From IMG/VR virus record IMGVR_UViG_3300031877_000006, positions 1-29,511 of that record: a stretch of 29,511 bases of DNA, one strand, 5' to 3'. The notes under the pieces were generated by a model. That model did no database searches. It was not told the DNA's origin and saw nothing but the letters and a program-made list of their open reading frames with translations. Below are positions 5,606-11,240 of this stretch, piece by piece. The stretch's first letter is position 1, and each line of letters begins with the position of its first letter. The position numbers were made by a program, and so were the translations under genes. The DNA comes from a virus.

Positions 5606-7249
5606 TTGTTAGGCTTCGAAGTGCCAGGCGGCGAACCCGTCTTTCTTTCAGTTCATCACCTCGCCATCTTCGGTATGACGCAGCTATCTGGCAAGACAAC
5701 CGCGCTCGAGGCTCTGATCAGTCGTTCAGGCTTGAAAGCAATAGCCTTCAAAACTAAGCGTGGAGAGGCTGGTTTTACCAAGTATAACCTGGTTACACCA
5801 TATTATAAGCCGAGGGCGGATTGGCAATTCGTTGAAGGCTTAGTAAATGTTGCTCTCGGTGAAAAAGTCAAGTATGAACCTGGCATGCGCTACGCCATCA
5901 TGAAAGTTTGTAGGGGTCGGAAGGACCTCCGAGAGATACGCCAAGCAGCTGTCGACATGGCGAAAGAGTCCAGACGAGAGTTTATGAAAAGCGTGTATGA
6001 GAAGCTTGCGGCGTATCTTGACATTGTAGTTCCTGAACTTGAGAAATGGCCTTTTTCTGAAAAGCTCGAGTTACAAGAAGGCGTTAACGTTATGGATCTG
6101 GCAAGCATGCGCCTCGAGACTCAGCACCTGGTCATCGCCAGCACGATTGAATACGCCTTCAGTTTTCTCGACCACATAGTTGTAATTATTCCTGAGGCGT
6201 GGGAAACGATCCCACAAGGCAAGATGACGCCTGTCAAGTGGGTTGCTCAACAGTTTATTCGGAAAGGCGCCGCCATAGGCAACTACCTCTGGTTGGATAG
6301 CCAGGACATCGGCGGAATCGACAAGACGCCACTTCGGCAATGCGATAACTGGTTAATGGGGCGCATGAAAGAAGCTCACGAAGTTGAGAGGATCCTCAAG
6401 CAGTTGCTTGGGATGAAGGTTCCTGCTGAGGAGATTCAGACCTTGCCTCTCGGTACTTTTTACGCGGCCATCGGGAACGAAGTGAAGAAAACGTATGTTT
6501 TGCCTGCTGGTGTGCCTGAGGATGTGGGGCGTAAGGTTGCCCGTGGTGAGTTGGCGCCGGAGTATGTGCGAGATAATTTTCTTAAGAGGTCACGAGTATT
6601 GGAGGAACAAGACGAAATGGTTTACAAAGAAAAATATGAACAACTACAGCAAGACTTTAAGAAACGGGTCGAAGAAGAGCGGCAAAAGGCTTTCGGAGAA
6701 GCTATGGCTAAAATTGAGGAAATCAAGAAGCAATGGAACATCGATGAATATCAGCAGACTATAGCGAAACTGAAAGACGATAAAAACGTCTTAGAGAAAG
6801 GGAAAGCTGAGTTGCTTGAGGAACTGAGTATTTACGAGGGGCTTGACCATTTTTTTGAGCGGTTAATTCAACGTCATATGCCTACGAGTATACCTACGAG
6901 TATACCTACTAATCAGCCTACGGAGGCGTCTCCCGTTGTTGGGTTGCAGAGTGTTACGACTGTTGTTAATGTGCCTTCTGCGGTGAAGCGTGTAACCATT
7001 CCAACTGACACGGTTAAGGGTAAGGTTTTCGCTTTAGCTAAGCCGGGCTTTTTTGACGCTTGGAAGACTGCCAAGGAAGTTCATAAGAGGCTCATTGACG
7101 ATGCCAACTACTGCACGTATGCTGCTGTGAACGAAGCCCTTAACCAGTTGGTTAAGGATGGTTTGTTCGGCATGAAGCATACGGATCGGAATCGTTTCAA
7201 ACTGGCGCCAAACGTGACTTTCGCTGAGAAAGAGGTTGAAGCCAAATGA
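5606..7249 (+). CDS. HerA/FtsK-like ATPase with coiled coil and wHTH
   Basis: A P-loop ATPase of the HerA/FtsK group, which usually forms hexamers that move DNA. It starts at TTG behind a GAGGAG site. Walker A is GMTQLSGKTT (23-32). The Walker B strand is HIVVIIPEAW (190-199), with Pro in place of the usual Asp but the catalytic Glu kept. LWLDSQDIGG (228-237) fits the sensor strand. Residues about 330-410 are a highly charged coiled coil; a linker contains PTSIPTSIPTNQPT, and the last 70 residues form a winged helix (FDAWKTAKEVHKRLIDDANYCTY, then VKDGLFGM). It is too different from TerL, present elsewhere, to be the packaging motor. With the ParB-like protein it may serve genome partition, replication or host takeover. 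Confidence 0.7.
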   Translation: MLGFEVPGGEPVFLSVHHLAIFGMTQLSGKTTALEALISRSGLKAIAFKTKRGEAGFTKYNLVTPYYKPRADWQFVEGLVNVALGEKVKYEPGMRYAIMKVCRGRKDLREIRQAAVDMAKESRREFMKSVYEKLAAYLDIVVPELEKWPFSEKLELQEGVNVMDLASMRLETQHLVIASTIEYAFSFLDHIVVIIPEAWETIPQGKMTPVKWVAQQFIRKGAAIGNYLWLDSQDIGGIDKTPLRQCDNWLMGRMKEAHEVERILKQLLGMKVPAEEIQTLPLGTFYAAIGNEVKKTYVLPAGVPEDVGRKVARGELAPEYVRDNFLKRSRVLEEQDEMVYKEKYEQLQQDFKKRVEEERQKAFGEAMAKIEEIKKQWNIDEYQQTIAKLKDDKNVLEKGKAELLEELSIYEGLDHFFERLIQRHMPTSIPTSIPTNQPTEASPVVGLQSVTTVVNVPSAVKRVTIPTDTVKGKVFALAKPGFFDAWKTAKEVHKRLIDDANYCTYAAVNEALNQLVKDGLFGMKHTDRNRFKLAPNVTFAEKEVEAK

Positions 7250-7710
7250 GCGAAGTTGAACAAGAAAAATTTGACCAATTCTACGGCGATGCCGAACTTG
7301 AGCCAGAGGAAGATTGGGAAAGCGATGATCCTTGTGACAATTGTGGTCCTTGGTACGACGAATGGGGAGGGGATGGTCTTTGCATGGTCGTTATTCGAAA
7401 CCAGAGCCGTCAAAGAGCCGATTACAACCGCCGGCACACTGGCGAAAGAAACTGTCCGGTTTGTAAAAAGAAGCTTAGGCGTTATGACGTTCTTGGTGTC
7501 GACGAACTCTGGACATGGGCACCCGATTACTACGACCCCATTATAGCTATTGAAGTCCTCGGTCCATTGTGGCTCAACAAAGGCGAAGTGCACCATAAAG
7601 GAAACTTGTTTCACGTTTGGATCGAATGGGGCACGGGAAGGGAAGAGCGATTGATACGTCTGATTCCCAACGATCAACTGATTCAGGAGTTTCCAAAAGA
7701 TGGGTTGTAG
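7246..7710 (+). CDS. Zinc-binding protein, 154 aa
   Basis: It overlaps the ATPase stop (ATGA). After a strongly acidic start (EPEEDWESDD) there is CDNC, a Cys about 13 residues later, then HTGERNCPVCKKK, giving a four- or five-Cys zinc site. The second half is beta-rich (DPIIAIEVLGPLWL, VHHKGNLFHVWIEWGTG, RLIRLIPNDQL). No known enzyme motif is seen. Coupling to the ATPase suggests a partner role. Confidence 0.6.
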   Translation: MSEVEQEKFDQFYGDAELEPEEDWESDDPCDNCGPWYDEWGGDGLCMVVIRNQSRQRADYNRRHTGERNCPVCKKKLRRYDVLGVDELWTWAPDYYDPIIAIEVLGPLWLNKGEVHHKGNLFHVWIEWGTGREERLIRLIPNDQLIQEFPKDGL

Positions 7711-7885
7711 ATATTGCACTTCGGGTCTTGGTGAAGCGTGCCAAGGTCCTCTCGGCATGGACGACATAGAAGTAGGTTGTGATTGTGATTGCCATCGCTG
7801 CCCAGATTGTGGATCAGCCTACTGTGAGAAAATGGGTGGACCTGATCCGTGCGAGAGTGAAGAGGAAGACTACGAATATCCGTAG
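7700..7885 (+). CDS. Cysteine-rich mini-protein, 61 aa
   Basis: About ten cysteines in 61 residues: C3 and C6 (CRYC), C14, then C27, C29 and C31 (CDCDCHRCPDC), followed by a Cys and PDPC, and a very acidic end (ESEEEDYEYP). This would bind two metal ions or a small cluster. The ATG lies inside the end of the previous gene. Metal-binding regulator or redox protein are both possible. Confidence 0.55.
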   Translation: MGCRYCTSGLGEACQGPLGMDDIEVGCDCDCHRCPDCGSAYCEKMGGPDPCESEEEDYEYP

Positions 7886-7893
7886 GTGATTTT

Positions 7894-8040
7894 TTGGCAA
7901 GATTTCACTGCAGAAGTCTTTGTGCCCGTTGTGAATGGGGAACAGGCAAACAGAACTATTGCCAACATCATTCGAGAACCAGAAAAGCACGGTCGAGGGT
8001 TCTAAGATGGCATAGCTGCAAATTATTTAAGGAGAAATGA
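7894..8040 (+). CDS. Cysteine-rich peptide, 48 aa
   Basis: TTG start seven bases after GGTGA, with a run of T between. It reads MARFHCRSLCARCEWGTG and then CQHHS, giving C-x3-C-x2-C ... C-x2-H, a plausible zinc knuckle, followed by a basic tail (RTRKARSRVLRW). It is real-looking because the Cys pattern and start context match its neighbours, but it is short. Confidence 0.4.
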   Translation: MARFHCRSLCARCEWGTGKQNYCQHHSRTRKARSRVLRWHSCKLFKEK

Positions 8041-8044
8041 TTTT

Positions 8045-8260
8045 TTGGTTATCGCCAAACCTGAGAAGCCCAAAACTCTTCACGAGGAATTTGGAGAGAT
8101 CACAGAGCAGATCAAGCGCCTTGAGACGATGCAAATTGAAAATTACGCCCAGATTAGGAAGCTACAACGAAATAATAAAGCGCTGAAAGAGACCATCGAG
8201 CAACTGAAGACTAAGCGGCGCCACTTCGCTTTTCTAAGTATCCACATTCCAGAGAAGTGA
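8045..8260 (+). CDS. Coiled-coil protein, 71 aa
   Basis: TTG start after AAGGAG (8029-8034) and a T run. Residues 10-60 make one long charged helix with leucine/isoleucine heptads (ITEQIKRLETMQIENYAQI, then LQRNNKALKETIEQLKTKRR), so it should dimerise as a coiled coil. The end is short and hydrophobic (FAFLSIHIPEK). It may help assemble the adjoining DNA-binding proteins. Confidence 0.55.
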   Translation: MVIAKPEKPKTLHEEFGEITEQIKRLETMQIENYAQIRKLQRNNKALKETIEQLKTKRRHFAFLSIHIPEK

Positions 8261-8266
8261 GTTTTT

Positions 8267-8989
8267 TTGGCTGTTGACATGGGCAGGTTGGCTGCTATAT
8301 CTTCTACTACTACTGTTCGTGTCACAGCCTTGGAACGAATCCGTGGCTTCACAGTCAAGTTACTCGTCTATCTGAAGCGTGGCGAGAAACGGTGCATAGA
8401 CATAGCTGTCACCACGGGAAAGACAAGGCACTATGTACATGAGTACCTTGAAAGAATGCAGCTCTATGGCTTAGCGAGGAAAAATAACGCTTTCTGGCGC
8501 TTAACAGACCTTGGAGACTTCATGGCTGACTACTTCATTGACTTCCTGAAGGAATTAAAGAAAGAAATAAAGAAAGAAAGAAATAAAGAAATAAATAAAG
8601 AAAGAAAGAAAGAAAGTAAACAGATAGACAATAGACAGACAACAGATAATCAACAGTTAGACAACACTTCTCCAAAACCCGAACCTAAACCTCAACGCCA
8701 GACCTTGCTCAGTCTCTGGCTGCTAAAAAGTCCATTGCCAGACAAGGAAAAAGAAGTAGTAGAAATGCTAACCAATCACTACGAGGAAACCGGCTCCAAG
8801 TTCCTCTACTTCAAAACGCCCTACGAACTGGCGGAGCGGCTGCGAGTCAACCCAGAACAAGTAAACGAAATCATGATGCACCTCAGCCAAGACCGTATAG
8901 CCTACCTGTGGAAGGACCCGAAACACAACGCCTGGAAAGTCGGGTTGTATAAGGCCTTCGTGGAAGTCATAGCCAAACAGGAGCCCTGA
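8267..8989 (+). CDS. Two-domain winged-helix protein with K/E linker
   Basis: It starts at TTG, again after GTGA and T-run context. The N-terminal domain is a winged helix (TALERIRGFTVKLLVYLKRG, then TTGKTRHYVHEYLERMQLYGLARK and the wing). Residues about 96-120 are a lysine/glutamate/arginine/asparagine run encoded by AAAG/AAAT repeats, followed by a Gln/Asn/Asp-rich linker and PKPEPKP. The C-terminal domain (KEVVEMLTNHYEE, YELAERLRVNPEQVNEIMMHL, then an aromatic wing) is a second winged helix. Two such domains on a flexible linker fit a replication initiator or a regulator that bridges two sites. No catalytic motif is seen. Confidence 0.6.
   Translation: MAVDMGRLAAISSTTTVRVTALERIRGFTVKLLVYLKRGEKRCIDIAVTTGKTRHYVHEYLERMQLYGLARKNNAFWRLTDLGDFMADYFIDFLKELKKEIKKERNKEINKERKKESKQIDNRQTTDNQQLDNTSPKPEPKPQRQTLLSLWLLKSPLPDKEKEVVEMLTNHYEETGSKFLYFKTPYELAERLRVNPEQVNEIMMHLSQDRIAYLWKDPKHNAWKVGLYKAFVEVIAKQEP
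8556..8618 (+). repeat. AAAG/AAAT tetranucleotide-like microsatellite
   Basis: Purine-only stretch of AAAG and AAAT units inside the winged-helix gene, followed by a looser CAGA/TAGACA repeat up to about 8660. The unit is four bases, so gain or loss of one unit would shift the reading frame and remove the second winged-helix domain. Confidence 0.75.
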
Positions 8990-8999
8990 CATTCCCGTG

Positions 9000-9140
9000 G
9001 TGACGATTGAGAAATGTTTCCGTTGCGGTCAACCCTGCAACCCAGTTATGTTTGTGTACAGCGCCAGAAAACGGAAGAATCTTCCTCTCTGCGGGAAGTG
9101 CGCAAACGCCTGGAATGAAGGAGGCAGCATGCCAGAATGA
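9000..9140 (+). CDS. Zinc-ribbon peptide, 46 aa
   Basis: GTG start (a second GTG directly upstream at 8997 is in frame). The sequence reads MTIEKCFRCGQPCNP, then CGKCANAW, a CxxC-x21-CxxC zinc ribbon of minimal length. It lies eight bases after the winged-helix gene, and its TGA overlaps the ATG of the next gene. It belongs to the same class of tiny zinc proteins seen upstream. Confidence 0.5.
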   Translation: MTIEKCFRCGQPCNPVMFVYSARKRKNLPLCGKCANAWNEGGSMPE

Positions 9141-9277
9141 GAGTTAAAAATGTTCCCAAACATCGATACTACGTAGATTGGCACTATGGACTTTTCATGG
9201 ACTTTTCAGACTATGCTGTTTCAATAGTAGGTAATGTAGAGCAAATATGCTCATTTTTTCATGATGGGAATGTGTGA
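9137..9277 (+). CDS. Small hypothetical protein, 46 aa
   Basis: ATGA overlap with the zinc-ribbon peptide. The product is rich in aromatic residues (HRYYVDWHYGLFMDFSDYAV), with a short C-terminal helix. There is no motif. The gene contains one copy of the ACTACGTAG element (9168-9176). Tandem stop/start overlap supports translation, but the call is modest. Confidence 0.4.
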   Translation: MRVKNVPKHRYYVDWHYGLFMDFSDYAVSIVGNVEQICSFFHDGNV

Positions 9278-9803
9278 AAATCAATGGTTGGAACAATCGA
9301 GCATGATAGAACAGCTTGAACCGTCTCAATCATTGGTATCTAAGCCAAAAAAACGCAGTAAAGCCGACAAAAGAGGAAGAATAAGATATACTCTGGACCT
9401 GATGCATGAGATCATTGACCGATTAGACATCATCGAGGCAACTCTCAACCTTATAGTGGACGGTATGCAAACGGCAGAGTACGCACGCTGGAACCAGCCT
9501 TATATTGAAAAAGTCTGCGCCGGAGATGAAATCGACAAAATTATCCTGGAGAAACTCTGGGAAGCTGGACACCGCGGACTCTTGCCCAAAGACCTCATAA
9601 AATTGGTGAACGACCCACGTTTATGGGACCGTAAACAGGTTCTCCGCCGCATTAACCGCATGAACAGAAAACTCTACAAAAGAACCAAAAAGACCGTAGC
9701 TGAAAAAACAGGGCACGAATGGACACTAACTGAATTTGGGTATCAAGCGTTCAAACTAACAAAAGAGGAGTTATTTTCTCAGACTGGCGAAAAAAATGTT
9801 TAA
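9261..9803 (+). CDS. Winged-helix regulator, 180 aa
   Basis: The start is uncertain: ATG at 9261, 9264 or 9270, all overlapping the previous gene. The first 35 residues are polar, with a basic patch (KPKKRSKADKRGRIR). A coiled helix follows (LMHEIIDRLDIIEATLNLIVDGM), then a winged helix (EIDKIILEKLWEAGHRGLLPKDLIKLV, DRKQVLRRINRMNRKLY, wing HEWTLTEFGYQAF). It closes the plus-strand early cluster and probably regulates transcription, either of its own operon or of the minus-strand genes that follow. Confidence 0.6.
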   Translation: MMGMCENQWLEQSSMIEQLEPSQSLVSKPKKRSKADKRGRIRYTLDLMHEIIDRLDIIEATLNLIVDGMQTAEYARWNQPYIEKVCAGDEIDKIILEKLWEAGHRGLLPKDLIKLVNDPRLWDRKQVLRRINRMNRKLYKRTKKTVAEKTGHEWTLTEFGYQAFKLTKEELFSQTGEKNV

Positions 9804-9811
9804 ATATTGAC

Positions 9812-9847
9812 GATTGTCGCAATTGTCCGCTTTGTCACATTTGTAAT
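9812..9847. repeat. Four 9-bp direct repeats (iteron-like)
   Basis: Consecutive units GATTGTCGC, AATTGTCCG, CTTTGTCAC and ATTTGTAAT share a TTGT(C) core every nine bases. They lie in the gap between converging genes, just past the 9803 stop. Short direct repeats like these can bind an initiator or regulator. Confidence 0.5.
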
Positions 9848-9850
9848 AGC

Positions 9851-9864
9851 TTATTTTTTATATA
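9851..9864 (+). terminator. T-rich transcription terminator between convergent genes
   Basis: TTATTTTTTATATA follows the plus-strand regulator gene. Archaeal RNA polymerase stops at such T tracts without needing a hairpin. It overlaps the last codons of the minus-strand gene. Confidence 0.4.
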
Positions 9865-10141
9865 GTGGAGATGATTTGCGTAGAGCCCTTAGTCTATAGG
9901 AATATTCCTCGGGTCTCTCCGGGTGCCAAAACAAGCCTTCCTCCCTTAAGTATATTCTGTGTCCAAGCCCACAATCACAGCAAACGTTGATTTCTCCCCA
10001 ATACTCGAGTTGTTTGCGAGGCGACAGAAAGGTTCTATGCTTCAGAATGCGATTAGGAAAACAGATTTTTTCACGTAGCCAGCCGAGAATCATAATTAAC
10101 AAAGTGAGAATCTCGTAGGTAGTTAATCGAATTCGATACAA
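9851..10141 (-). CDS. Hypothetical protein with a Cys/His motif, 96 aa
   Basis: TTG start on the minus strand; the ribosome site is poor. The first 25 residues contain a hydrophobic helix (YEILTLLIMILGWL). Then follow basic residues and CCDCGLGHRIYLREEGLFW, a short Cys-Cys-x-Cys and His cluster leading into an arginine-rich tail (PERPEEYSYRLRALRKS). The CCDCGLGHR segment looks like a conserved small metal motif, but I do not know a named family. It is the last gene of the minus-strand cluster. Confidence 0.5.
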   Translation of the reverse strand: MYRIRLTTYEILTLLIMILGWLREKICFPNRILKHRTFLSPRKQLEYWGEINVCCDCGLGHRIYLREEGLFWHPERPEEYSYRLRALRKSSPLYKK

Positions 10142-10172
10142 GGAAAGTACCAGTCTAAACTGTGGCCTTCAA

Positions 10173-10631
10173 TTACTTTGGGGGTCCTGGTCCAGTTGCG
10201 GCTCTCGCTGCCTCAATCTTTACCTTCAGGTTGAATATGAATTTCCAAGTTTTATCCACTAAGTAGATCAGTGTGACTCCCGGTGCAGTGTTAACTACAA
10301 GATTAGCGATTGAGCCGAGTAATCCGCCAAATTGAGTCTCGACGTTGACGGGGGAGATTTTAAAGGCTATAGCAACGAATCCCGTGAACACTGTGATGAG
10401 GAAGCTCCTTCCAAACTTCACTGGATCAAATGGATCTTTGTTTGCGAGTAAACCAGCGATTGCGTAGACCAGCCAGCCCGCGAAAACCCACCCGAAAGTG
10501 ACTTCTGGAGCTGGTCCAACTGGCTCAGTTGGGGTGGATGCGAGTTCTTGAGCTACCACGGGGATTATGGGTATGCTCATAGTAACCATGACAAGTAGTG
10601 TGAAGGCGAATAGCCAGATTTTTTTCGTCAT
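10173..10631 (-). CDS. Multi-pass membrane protein with signal peptide, 152 aa
   Basis: A perfect AAGGAGGTGA ribosome site precedes the ATG. Residues 1-28 are a cleavable-type signal (MTKKIWLFAFTLLVMVTMSIP, then VVAQE). A Pro/Thr-rich spacer follows, then hydrophobic segments at about 46-64, 74-92 and 105-125, and a basic C-terminal tail ending TGPGPPK. Size and topology fit a holin or a viral membrane/virion-envelope protein, though no family is recognised. Its own minus-strand promoter region holds an 18-bp palindrome and two hairpins, so it is probably controlled separately from both flanking plus-strand blocks. Confidence 0.65.
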   Translation of the reverse strand: MTKKIWLFAFTLLVMVTMSIPIIPVVAQELASTPTEPVGPAPEVTFGWVFAGWLVYAIAGLLANKDPFDPVKFGRSFLITVFTGFVAIAFKISPVNVETQFGGLLGSIANLVVNTAPGVTLIYLVDKTWKFIFNLKVKIEAARAATGPGPPK

Positions 10632-10672
10632 TTTGTTCCATTCACCTCCTTACTTACTTTTCAAATTTTCAT

Positions 10673-10690
10673 ACTACGTAGCTACGTAGT
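10673..10690. promoter_or_regulatory. 18-bp perfect palindrome, double CTACGTAG operator
   Basis: ACTACGTAGCTACGTAGT is its own reverse complement and contains CTACGTAG twice. It sits about 42 bases upstream of the membrane-protein ATG, next to an A/T-rich TATGAAAAT on the minus strand that may be its TATA box. It is the densest of the CTACGTAG sites scattered in this window and the best candidate for a ParB-like or RHH protein binding site. Confidence 0.6.
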
Positions 10691-10691
10691 T

Positions 10692-10730
10692 GTTCCCGCT
10701 GTGAGGGAACGGGCGCTCTCTGAAAGAGAG
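10692..10730. other. Two adjacent short hairpins
   Basis: GTTCCC/GGGAAC with a seven-base loop (10692-10710) is followed by CTCTCT/AGAGAG with a three-base GAA loop (10716-10730). They lie between two minus-strand genes. They may separate the two transcripts or form part of the control region of the downstream gene. No U tract follows on the minus strand, so this is not a classical terminator. Confidence 0.4.
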
Positions 10731-10765
10731 AAAGGAGAATTGTTCCATTCGCTGCGGTGACAAAT

Positions 10766-10939
10766 CTACACACCTGCCCTCACAGCTTTAGGACCTTGTC
10801 TCGGTTGAAACTGAGCGAGCATGATCAGGAATGGACAGAACCGTTTTAGGACCGGTTTATTCTTTGGATCAGGAACGCTAACTATCAATGGTTGCTTATT
10901 GCATTCTTCGACGATTGGACAATGCTTACACTTTGGCAA
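10766..10939 (-). CDS. Small cysteine protein, 57 aa
   Basis: TTG-initiated frame just past the RHH gene. The product begins MPKCKHCPIVEECNKQP and has a fourth Cys later (RFCPF), giving C-x2-C-x5-C ... C-P. The spacing resembles either a zinc site or an iron-sulfur cluster ligand set, and it recalls the cysteine tail of the integrase. The last third is basic and glycine/proline-rich. The short length and weak ribosome site keep confidence modest. Confidence 0.45.
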   Translation of the reverse strand: MPKCKHCPIVEECNKQPLIVSVPDPKNKPVLKRFCPFLIMLAQFQPRQGPKAVRAGV

Positions 10940-10945
10940 TAGTTT

Positions 10946-11134
10946 CTATCCCATCTTAAACGGGATTTCCACCCTTCGAGCTTCCTGAATTTTCGTTGGC
11001 GCTTGAGTCTCCACATGCTTTCGCAAAACTTTCCCAACATATGCATTGAGGCTTCGATCCTCATTCTCCGCGAGTTTCTTCAATGATTCCACGAGACTCT
11101 CTGGAAGATAGAGATTCATTCGGCTTGTTTTCAA
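10946..11134 (-). CDS. Ribbon-helix-helix (CopG/Arc-like) repressor, 62 aa
   Basis: Classic RHH: strand RMNLYLPE, helix 1 SLVESLKKLAENEDR, helix 2 SLNAYVGKVLRKHVET, then a tail ending VEIPFKMG. Such dimers bind operators as pairs. It starts at TTG 11134 (or ATG 11119), neither with a strong ribosome site, so a leaderless or short-leader transcript is likely. It is divergent from the late structural operon, and the gap holds two nested inverted repeats. This is the usual arrangement for a repressor that controls itself and the structural genes. Confidence 0.75.
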   Translation of the reverse strand: MKTSRMNLYLPESLVESLKKLAENEDRSLNAYVGKVLRKHVETQAPTKIQEARRVEIPFKMG

Positions 11135-11232
11135 AGGAATTCACATAATATTCAATAAGTCAATTTTTAAACATTGTTAAACAAATCGTTTAACAAGACT
11201 ATTTTGAAAGAATCTTCTTGATATTCCTTTGA
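11131..11232. promoter_or_regulatory. Divergent control region with nested inverted repeats
   Basis: The inner element, TTGTTAAAC and GTTTAACAA around AAATC, is perfect (11174-11196). An outer pair, TCAAAGGAAT (11131-11140) and ATTCCTTTGA (11223-11232), lies almost symmetrically about the same centre, each beside one of the two divergent start codons. CTATTTTGAA (about 11199-11208) is a possible TATA box for the late operon. The layout fits operators of the RHH protein encoded on the left. Confidence 0.6.
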
Positions 11233-11240
11233 ATTATTAA

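Noticed and set aside
7108-7767. 219-codon minus-strand frame
   Set aside because: It is antisense to the ATPase end and the zinc protein, both with coupled starts; the translation has no fold-like pattern.
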